Below, piece after piece: positions 1-4,582 of a stretch of 7,785 nt of DNA (its first letter is position 1; every line of letters begins with the position of its first letter). The notes under the pieces are model-generated. The model was not told the origin of the DNA and did no database searches. It saw nothing but the letters and a program-made list of their open reading frames with translations. The translations under genes were made by a program, and so were the position numbers. The stretch is from CAYMUB01 sp964393545. GTDB lineage: Bacteria > Patescibacteriota > Microgenomatia > Daviesbacterales > UBA10151. The stretch covers positions 1 to 7,785 of the forward strand of contig CAYMUB010000014.1 of assembly GCA_964393545.1 (NCBI GenBank), in the 5' to 3' direction.

Positions 1-275
1 GAAGAAATATTTTAGGAAAAAGAAAACTTACAGCACCGGATAATATGGTAGATTTCGCAGAATTTATTGCCCTAAGAAGTGGCTTAACCCCTGAGGCTAT
101 AGCTAGCATTGGATCCGATCAAGCCTTATCTGCTTTGGAAGCAGTTCGTTATTTCTCAAGTGGACATAGACAACCGTTAGAGGAACTAGTCAAAGATTGG
201 CAACCACAAGGACAAATGGCTATAAGTTGGCACCAAGGAATGAGAAGTTACTTAAAAGGTACTTTATATGAATAA
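1..275 (+). CDS. 3' end of an unrecognised gene, first gene of the mevalonate operon
   Basis: The frame is open from base 3 to a TAA at 273-275, giving 90 codons that run off the left edge. The first in-frame ATG (45) has no well-placed ribosome binding site, and the 14 codons before it read as ordinary protein (RNILGKRKLTAPDN), so I treat this as the C-terminus of a longer protein rather than a 76-residue gene. It is soluble-looking and moderately acidic, with predicted helices (DFAEFIALRSGLTPEAIAS, then QALSALEAVRYF) and three Trp/Tyr-rich patches toward the end (KDWQ, ISWHQ, YLKGTLYE). I see no signal peptide, membrane segment or motif I can name. It overlaps the mevalonate kinase start by 8 bases, so the two are probably translationally coupled. 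It could be another isoprenoid enzyme, but the residues do not show that. Confidence 0.6.
   Translation, partial: RNILGKRKLTAPDNMVDFAEFIALRSGLTPEAIASIGSDQALSALEAVRYFSSGHRQPLEELVKDWQPQGQMAISWHQGMRSYLKGTLYE
254..260 (+). promoter_or_regulatory. Shine-Dalgarno site for mevalonate kinase
   Basis: AAAAGGT lies 7 bases before the ATG at 268, inside the end of the preceding gene. The spacing is normal and it supports the chosen kinase start. Confidence 0.55.
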
Positions 276-1284
276 GGTTACTGTTTCAGCACCAGGAAAA
301 TTAATGCTTTTTGGAGAACATGCTGTGGTGTATGGCAGGCCTTGTATTGTAACTGCTGTTTCGCAAAGAATGAAAGTCACAGTTGAACTAACTGAAGAAA
401 ATAACTTTGAACTTCAAGCTCCTGATGTTAAAGTAACTGATTATAAAAAACCCATGAGTCAATTAGGCCAAGGTGAGATTCCTAAAGGAGCCAAGTTTGT
501 AGAAGTAGCTGTCAAAAACTTTATTAGTCATCCCGTACTTGATACGGGATCCATAAATATAGATTCCCGCTTTCGCGGGAATGACAAGTTTGGAATTAAA
601 GTCACAACAACTTCTGAATTTTCTTCCGAATTTGGATTTGGTTCTTCTTCTGCTTCTACTGTTTGTGTAATCAAAGCCCTTTCAGAAATTACTGGGGCAA
701 ATCTAGACAAAAAGGGTATTTTTAACTCAGCATATAAAACAGTCTTAGATATTCAAGGCAAAGGATCTGGATTTGATGTAGCTGCAGCTACTTTTGGAGG
801 AACTTTATACTATATAACTCCAGGTAAAGTAATTGAAGTTTTGGATGTTGATTCTTTGCCTTTAGTTGTAGGTTATTCAGGAATAAAAGTTGATACAGTA
901 ACCATAGTAAATGAAGTTTCTAAAAAATCAGAAAAATATCCTCAAGTAATTGAGAATACTTATTCACAGATAGAAAAGTTGGTGGAACAAGCTAAAATAG
1001 CTTTATTGAATAAAGATTGGGTAACACTGGGTGAGCTGATGAATTTTAACCAAGGACTACTTTCTCTGTTAGGAGTAGAGGGTAAAAAACTGGCTGATAT
1101 GATTTATAACGCTCGGGGACAGGGAGCATATGGGGCAAAACTGTCCGGAGCAGGTATTGGTGATTGTATGATTGCTATAGCTCCTGATGATAAAGTTTCT
1201 GCAGTTAGGAAAAGTATTACAGATGCTGGAGGAAAAGTAATTGATGTTGAGGCAAATGTGGAAGGAGTAAGAATTGAATCATGA
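268..1284 (+). CDS. mvk: mevalonate kinase (GHMP family) carrying an in-frame repeat insertion
   Basis: Predicted to phosphorylate mevalonate to mevalonate 5-phosphate with ATP in the cytoplasm. Visible GHMP features: an N-terminal APGKLMLFGEHAVVYGRP block (residues 8-25), the ATP-binding loop EFGFGSSSAS (121-130), GSGFDVAAATFGG (166-178) with the probable catalytic Asp170, and the C-terminal GAKLSGAGIGDCMIAI block (289-304). MNFNQGLLSLLGV (258-270) is characteristic of mevalonate kinases and favours this over phosphomevalonate kinase, although GSGFD resembles the latter. Length is 338 residues. Residues 87-106 are encoded by a palindromic repeat (see 526-585) and look foreign, so the ancestral enzyme was probably nearer 318. 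The ATG at 268 overlaps the upstream gene by 8 bases and has a Shine-Dalgarno. The TGA stop overlaps the mvaD start as ATGA. Kinase assignment is firm; substrate is inferred from motif and neighbour. Confidence 0.9.
   Translation: MNKVTVSAPGKLMLFGEHAVVYGRPCIVTAVSQRMKVTVELTEENNFELQAPDVKVTDYKKPMSQLGQGEIPKGAKFVEVAVKNFISHPVLDTGSINIDSRFRGNDKFGIKVTTTSEFSSEFGFGSSSASTVCVIKALSEITGANLDKKGIFNSAYKTVLDIQGKGSGFDVAAATFGGTLYYITPGKVIEVLDVDSLPLVVGYSGIKVDTVTIVNEVSKKSEKYPQVIENTYSQIEKLVEQAKIALLNKDWVTLGELMNFNQGLLSLLGVEGKKLADMIYNARGQGAYGAKLSGAGIGDCMIAIAPDDKVSAVRKSITDAGGKVIDVEANVEGVRIES
526..585 (+). repeat. double-hairpin palindromic repeat inserted in frame in mvk
   Basis: Sixty bases hold two perfect hairpins. 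Hairpin 1 is ATCCCGTA (530-537), a 5-base loop, and TACGGGAT (543-550). Hairpin 2 is ATTCCCGC (563-570), the loop TTTC (571-574), and GCGGGAAT (575-582). The ends are also inverted: GTCAT at 527-531 and ATGAC at 581-585. The unit resembles the ubiquitous short dispersed repeats (the ATTCCCGCGAAAGCGGGAAT type) found in many bacterial genomes. It spans exactly codons 87-106 of mevalonate kinase and adds 20 residues without breaking the frame, much as Rickettsia palindromic elements do. Family membership is from memory of such repeats. No second copy was seen in the window. Confidence 0.88.
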
Positions 1285-2261
1285 AAACAACAGCTATAGC
1301 ACCATCAAATATAGCTTTTACTAAGTACTGGGGCAGAAAAGATGAAGTTTTAAGATTACCTGAGAATGGATCTGTATCAATGTGTTTAAGTAATCTTTTA
1401 ACCACTACTACTGTAGAATTTTCTCCTAAATATATTAAGGATAAAATTATTATAAATGGAGGTGGAATTGAAGAAGGTGAAGAGCAACGAATAATAAAAC
1501 ATTTAGATAGAGTTAGAAAATTAGCTAATCTAAAAGAAAAAGCTAAAGTTGTTTCCAGTAATAATTTCCCTTCAGGGACTGGGTTATCCTCCTCTGCTTC
1601 TGGCTTTGCTGCTTTAACCCTCTCTGCAGCCTTTGCAGCAGGTCTTAAGCTGTCAGAAAAGCAGTTGTCTATTCTTGCCAGACAAGGCTCTGGTTCTGCT
1701 TGCAGGTCTATACCCTCAGGCTTTGTAGAATGGTTAGATGGTGATACCTCTGAAACTTCATATGCAAAACAAATCTTTCCTCAAAATTATTGGGATATCG
1801 CAGATGTGGTGGCAGTTGTCAGTATTGGTAAAAAAGAAGTTTCCACCTCTGTTGGTCAAAAAAGCGCTCAATCCTCCCCTTTTATGAAATTAAGACAATC
1901 TCATATGAGGGAGAAGAATCAGAAAGTTAAAAAACTTATTAAAGAAAAAAACTTTAAAGAATTTGGAGAACTGGTTGAACAAGAAGCCTTAGAATTACAC
2001 ACTATTATGTTAACCCAATACCCTCCTTTAATTTATTGGACTCCTGGAACTTTAAAGATTATGAAGTTAACCTCTCACTGGAGAGCAGATGGAATTCCTG
2101 TTTATTTCACTATTAATACTGGACAAGATATTCACTTAATTTGTCAGCAAAAAGATGTTAAAAAAGTTAAAGCAAAATTAAAAGAAGTTGAAGAAGTAAA
2201 AAATATTATTGTGAATTCTCCTGGAGAAGGAACCAGACTTTCAAGAAATCACCTATTCTGA
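1281..2261 (+). CDS. mvaD: diphosphomevalonate decarboxylase family protein, catalytic Asp replaced by Asn
   Basis: This family converts mevalonate 5-diphosphate to isopentenyl diphosphate with ATP. The 326 residues are full length for bacterial forms. Visible blocks: SNIAFTKYWGRKDE (9-22) with the conserved Lys15, the nucleotide loop FPSGTGLSSSASGFAAL (96-112), and LARQGSGSACRSIPSGFVEW (132-151) with the conserved Arg142. The segment VYFTINTGQDIHL (274-286) aligns with the bacterial YFTMDAGPNVK block, so the usual catalytic Asp (Asp283 in Staphylococcus) is Asn279 here. The ATP and substrate framework is otherwise intact. The ATG overlaps the mvk stop (ATGA). AAGGAG lies 13 bases upstream, a rather long spacing, so reinitiation from mvk is likely. 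It could act on a related substrate, such as mevalonate 5-phosphate, or have reduced activity; the sequence cannot settle this. Confidence 0.88.
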   Translation: MKTTAIAPSNIAFTKYWGRKDEVLRLPENGSVSMCLSNLLTTTTVEFSPKYIKDKIIINGGGIEEGEEQRIIKHLDRVRKLANLKEKAKVVSSNNFPSGTGLSSSASGFAALTLSAAFAAGLKLSEKQLSILARQGSGSACRSIPSGFVEWLDGDTSETSYAKQIFPQNYWDIADVVAVVSIGKKEVSTSVGQKSAQSSPFMKLRQSHMREKNQKVKKLIKEKNFKEFGELVEQEALELHTIMLTQYPPLIYWTPGTLKIMKLTSHWRADGIPVYFTINTGQDIHLICQQKDVKKVKAKLKEVEEVKNIIVNSPGEGTRLSRNHLF

Positions 2262-2271
2262 AATTATCTAT

Positions 2272-2550
2272 CTATTTCATCTGATGTTCTTCTCTTATCT
2301 TTTCATCTAAATACACTTTGACAAGTGACTGATATGGCACATCTTTTCTATTAGCAATCATTTTAAGATCGTCAAGAAGTGCTTGGGGCACTCTAATAGT
2401 AATAGTTTTAGTTGAAGTCTTAAGGTTTGGAAAAGATGGGTTAATCATTGCTTTGCTGATATCAAAATACTCAGTACTATCATGAGTTGCCCAAAACTTA
2501 TCCTCTTCATCTTCGTTTTTAAATCTAGGTATTAATTTTAGCTTTTTCAT
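2272..2550 (-). CDS. CopG-type antitoxin, partner of the BrnT-like toxin
   Basis: A 92-residue antitoxin of the type II toxin-antitoxin class, expected to bind and neutralise the toxin encoded just upstream and to repress the shared transcript through its DNA-binding domain. The N-terminal part, RFKNEDEEDKFWATHDSTEYFD (roughly residues 9-30), is the toxin-facing segment typical of the CopG antitoxin family that pairs with BrnT. The C-terminal part TKTITIRVPQALLDDLK (47-63), followed by NRKDVPYQSLVKVYLDEKI, is a ribbon-helix-helix fold. The start overlaps the toxin stop as ATGA and has a strong Shine-Dalgarno (GGAGGTGA, 6 bases away). It ends 10 bases from the convergent mvaD, with no visible terminator between. 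The gene looks complete. Confidence 0.87.
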   Translation of the reverse strand: MKKLKLIPRFKNEDEEDKFWATHDSTEYFDISKAMINPSFPNLKTSTKTITIRVPQALLDDLKMIANRKDVPYQSLVKVYLDEKIREEHQMK

Positions 2551-2831
2551 AAATTATCACCTCCAGTTTCTTGAAATTCTTTTCGTTCTCTTTTGTTTTG
2601 ATTTCTTGCTGATATTACTCTTATTTTATTACTTCTAATTGTAAATATCATAAATATTAATCTTTTCCTATTTGTTTGTCCGTAAACTCTATACCTTTCC
2701 TCTATTTGTGAATGAGTGTCATCTTCATTTATAATCAGTGGTTTATTTAGAAATCCTTCTTCACATTCTTTATAATTAACCTTGTGTTTTTTAATATGTT
2801 CAATGTTTCCCTGATCCCACTCAAATCCCAA
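2547..2831 (-). CDS. brnT: BrnT-family toxin, probable ribonuclease
   Basis: BrnT proteins are small RelE-like ribonucleases that block translation. This 94-residue protein shows the family pattern throughout: FEWDQGNIEHIKKHKVNYKE (residues 3-22), THSQIEERYRVYG (39-51), then IRSNKIRVISAR (65-76) and RERKEF (81-86). The catalytic-face His and Arg positions appear present. The only usable start is TTG at 2831; no ATG lies in frame before an upstream stop at 2846-2844, and no Shine-Dalgarno is evident. Homology begins almost exactly at this codon. The gene starts inside, and in another frame from, a truncated Nudix gene. A TATAAT on the minus strand at 2896-2891 could be a -10 box, but no convincing -35 accompanies it, so transcription may come from the upstream operon. 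The antitoxin follows with a 4-base overlap. Confidence 0.87.
   Translation of the reverse strand: MGFEWDQGNIEHIKKHKVNYKECEEGFLNKPLIINEDDTHSQIEERYRVYGQTNRKRLIFMIFTIRSNKIRVISARNQNKRERKEFQETGGDNL
2557..2564 (-). promoter_or_regulatory. strong Shine-Dalgarno for the antitoxin
   Basis: On the minus strand GGAGGTGA sits 6 bases before the antitoxin ATG (2550), within the last codons of the toxin. It is the best ribosome binding site in the window, and it stands in contrast to the toxin's TTG start without one. Confidence 0.8.
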
Positions 2832-3016
2832 AAGCTTGGATACTTAAGTTTTTTATCTGATCTTTTGTGTAGAAAAACTTCTCCTTTTGAATTATAGATA
2901 AATATATTTACTGCCCTATGAAGTAAGCCTTTTTTGTAACACTCTCCTCTGGTTACTTTACTTATAACTTGGTTGTTTTCGTCCACCACTTCTAAAAGTT
3001 CATCAAGTTCATTCAT
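2747..3016 (-). pseudogene. 3'-truncated Nudix (IDI-like) gene, interrupted by the toxin-antitoxin module
   Basis: The first 65 or so residues are a clear Nudix N-terminal region: DELLEVVDENNQVISKVTRG (5-23), KKGLLHRAVNIFIYNSKG (28-45), EVFLHKRS, and YPSFWDLS (59-66). At that point intact relatives continue into the GG-containing Nudix box. Here the frame instead runs into the brnT coding sequence read one frame off, and ends in a TAA at about 2749. The final 23 residues (GIRETLNILKNT onward) are therefore not Nudix sequence. The whole catalytic Nudix box is missing, so the product should be inactive. The start ATG at 3016 overlaps the upstream IDI-like stop by 8 bases and has AGGA 7 bases before it. 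Its N-terminus resembles the upstream IDI-like protein (HRAVNIFIYNSKG against HLAVTVLVYNSQG), so the two may be tandem paralogues. Confidence 0.85.
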
Positions 3017-3545
3017 TAAAAAATCCTGATTGTTTTAAGACATTTAATCCACTGGACACCCAGGGAGCATATTTTTGAGGATTTTGTTCAAAATCTTTTA
3101 AAAATTCTTCCTTACTTACCCATTTATATTCATACCCAACCTCTTGATTTAGATTAATCTCCCCATTATATCCCCCTACCATCATGGCACAATGTTCATT
3201 CTCACATAAAGATCCAATTTTTTGAAAATAATTAAACATTCCTAGATTTGAAAAAGAGACTTGCTCTTGAATATTGTATTCAACTTTTAAACACCTTTGA
3301 GTTGCTTGTTCAAAGCTCTCATCACCTTTTTTTGAATGTAATAAATGAGTATCTGCTGTAAAACACCAAATATTATCAAAGACTTTGTGTTTTCTTCTTT
3401 GCAGTAATATTTGTCCTTGAGAATTATAGACTAAAACTGTCACAGCCAGATGCCTTCTCCCCTTACCTGTATGTCCTACTTCTTTTGGGATATATTCTAA
3501 AAATTTACCTTCATCATCACAAGCTAAGATAATTTGTTTATCCAT
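3009..3545 (-). CDS. type 1 isopentenyl-diphosphate isomerase-like Nudix protein lacking the catalytic Cys
   Basis: IDI type 1 interconverts isopentenyl and dimethylallyl diphosphate. The 178 residues align without gaps to the E. coli enzyme over long stretches: GHTGKGRRHLAV (24-35), YNSQGQILLQRRK, CLKVEYNI (85-92), CENEHCAMMV (114-123), and the C-terminal NPQKYAPWVSSGL (155-167), matching the usual NP..F.PW ending. All expected metal ligands can be placed: His25, His32, His67, Glu115 and Glu117, with Glu89 in the Nudix helix. The catalytic Cys of the WTNSVCGHP block is Asp65 (WCFTADTHL), so isomerase activity is uncertain, and it may be another IDI-like Nudix hydrolase. I chose ATG 3545 because it overlaps the transporter stop as TAATG and matches the family N-terminus (KQIILACDDEG). 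An in-frame upstream ATG at 3608 would add 21 unrelated residues inside the transporter gene. Confidence 0.8.
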   Translation of the reverse strand: MDKQIILACDDEGKFLEYIPKEVGHTGKGRRHLAVTVLVYNSQGQILLQRRKHKVFDNIWCFTADTHLLHSKKGDESFEQATQRCLKVEYNIQEQVSFSNLGMFNYFQKIGSLCENEHCAMMVGGYNGEINLNQEVGYEYKWVSKEEFLKDFEQNPQKYAPWVSSGLNVLKQSGFFNE

Positions 3546-4267
3546 TAGAGTGCCCGGGTTATTAAGAAAATGAATAATACACCTAAAACTGTCATGAGTA
3601 TAGTCCACTTAGATGAATGTTGAGCATGAGCTTCAGGCAAAATATCAGAACAGCCAATATATAGTAAAAACCCAGCAAAAAACCCCAGATAAACAACTAA
3701 TAACTTTTCTGGAACAGTAAAAAGCAGAGTTGATAAAGCTCCTAAAACAGGAGCTATAGCATCGATTAGTAACATTATCTTAGCTTTAGCAGTAGTATTT
3801 TTGTGAGCCAGCATTAAAGAAACTGTATTCAACCCATCTGAAAAATCATGAGAAATAACAGCAATTGCCACCAGTATTCCAACTGCTGATGAAATTTGAA
3901 ATCCTAGACCAATACCTACTCCATCCAAAAATGAATGGCCAGATAAGGCCAGAGCAGATAAAACCCCCACGGTTGGGTGTTTATGCTTACCATACTCCTC
4001 TTCTTGAGCATGATGAATAATTAGCAACTTTTCTAAGATATGAAAGATTAAAAACCCAGCCACTAAAGCTGCCATAGCCACCACAGATTGAGTCTGAGTT
4101 TTTTCCAAAAGCTCAATTAATTCTGGGAAAATATCAAAAGCAACTACTCCCAGTAACACCCCGGCAGTAAACCCTAAAATTAAATGCAGCTTATCTTTAT
4201 ACTTTAAACCAACTAATCCTCCTAAAAAGGTAGAGACAAAAGTTAAAAGAGAAAGTATAATTACCAT
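3545..4267 (-). CDS. ZIP-family metal transporter
   Basis: An inner-membrane permease expected to move divalent metal ions such as zinc, iron or manganese. The 240 residues form about eight hydrophobic segments. ZIP signatures are FDIFPELIELLEK (44-56), the TM4 metal site SGHSFLDGVGIGLGF (109-123), the TM5 site SHDFSDGLNTVSLML (139-153), and SDILPEAHAQH (207-217). The His-rich loop IIHHAQEEEYGKHKH (83-97) between TM3 and TM4 is typical of the family. TM4 and TM5 carry HSFLDG and HDFSDG, where classical members have HNFPEG and HE.P, so metal preference cannot be read off. The start at 4267 is supported by a promoter whose -10 lies 6 bases upstream, implying a leaderless message. The gene heads the minus-strand block toward the IDI-like gene and overlaps it by one base. 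Metal supply for the Nudix protein is conceivable, but not shown. Confidence 0.88.
   Translation of the reverse strand: MVIILSLLTFVSTFLGGLVGLKYKDKLHLILGFTAGVLLGVVAFDIFPELIELLEKTQTQSVVAMAALVAGFLIFHILEKLLIIHHAQEEEYGKHKHPTVGVLSALALSGHSFLDGVGIGLGFQISSAVGILVAIAVISHDFSDGLNTVSLMLAHKNTTAKAKIMLLIDAIAPVLGALSTLLFTVPEKLLVVYLGFFAGFLLYIGCSDILPEAHAQHSSKWTILMTVLGVLFIFLITRAL
4233..4261 (+). promoter_or_regulatory. candidate sigma70 promoter for the CxxCxC protein gene
   Basis: GAGACA (4233-4238), a 17-base spacer, then a perfect TATAAT (4256-4261) on the plus strand. Start of transcription would be near 4268, giving a leader of about 24 bases before ATG 4292. The site lies within the start of the divergent transporter gene. 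A TATAAT by chance is plausible in this AT-rich DNA. Confidence 0.45.
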
Positions 4268-4273
4268 GAAAGG

Positions 4274-4302
4274 ATTATATTACACTAACATATGTGCTAC
4301 AA
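4274..4302 (-). promoter_or_regulatory. candidate sigma70 promoter for the ZIP transporter gene
   Basis: On the minus strand TTGTAG (4302-4297), a 17-base spacer and a perfect TATAAT (4279-4274). The -10 is 6 bases before the ATG (4267), so transcription would start at or next to the start codon. The -35 overlaps the first codons of the divergent gene and matches consensus only in TTG. Confidence 0.5.
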
Positions 4303-4582
4303 CTGTGGTTGTCAAAATGCAGATGATGATATGGGTCATTCAGATAATATTACTAACTCTACTATCAAACATTTATCAGAACACTGGGATAAATCTTTTG
4401 ATGAAACCAGGTTAACTTTGCTTCATGCTTTGGAAAACCAGGATCAAAAAGTACTTGATGAAGTACATATTAAAGAGATGTTTGTCAAAGCTGCCAAAGC
4501 CTGGGGCCAAAGTGTAGATCAGGCTAAAGAAAATACTAAATTCTTACTTAAAAAAGAATTGGAACAGATTACCCAGCAATAA
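4292..4582 (+). CDS. small hypothetical protein with N-terminal CxxCxC motif
   Basis: I cannot assign a function. The 96-residue protein opens MCYNCGCQNADDDMGH, with three cysteines (2, 5, 7) followed by three Asp and a His (16), a plausible metal-binding head. The rest (residues 22-96) is predicted helical and charged: KHLSEHWDKSFDETRLTLL, then HIKEMFVKAAKAWGQSVDQ and FLLKKELEQITQQ. I associate proteins with this opening with Patescibacteria genomes, where they are annotated as hypothetical; that is recollection. There is no signal peptide or membrane segment. It is divergent from the ZIP transporter, with 24 bases between the two start codons, which fits a metal-related role without proving it. 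The 3' end overlaps the convergent RnfD-like gene by 39 bases. Confidence 0.8.
   Translation: MCYNCGCQNADDDMGHSDNITNSTIKHLSEHWDKSFDETRLTLLHALENQDQKVLDEVHIKEMFVKAAKAWGQSVDQAKENTKFLLKKELEQITQQ

Noticed and set aside
528..710. Minus-strand 60-codon open frame opposite mvk
   Set aside because: It is the reverse reading of the palindromic repeat (its FPRKRES text is a common artefact) extended into mvk. No ribosome binding site or independent protein signal.
268..1284. Assignment of mvk as phosphomevalonate kinase because of GSGFD
   Set aside because: The MNFNQGLLSLLGV and GAKLSGAG segments fit mevalonate kinase better; kept only as a minor alternative.
1217..1405. Minus-strand 62-codon open frame across the mvk/mvaD junction
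   Set aside because: Lies opposite two conserved genes and shows no family motif; a shadow.
2262..2271. Terminator between mvaD and the antitoxin gene
   Set aside because: Only 10 bases, with no hairpin or T-tract in or around it on either strand.
2749..2820. C-terminal tail GIRETLNILKNT... of the second Nudix gene as real protein
   Set aside because: It is brnT coding sequence read in the wrong frame and resembles no Nudix sequence.
2891..2896. Internal promoter for the toxin gene (TATAAT on the minus strand)
   Set aside because: No usable -35 at 16-18 bases, and the box falls in coding AT-rich sequence; mentioned under brnT only as a possibility.
3546..3608. 21-residue N-terminal extension of the IDI-like protein
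   Set aside because: It lies wholly inside the ZIP gene, does not match IDI N-termini, and the TAATG overlap at 3545 gives a better start.
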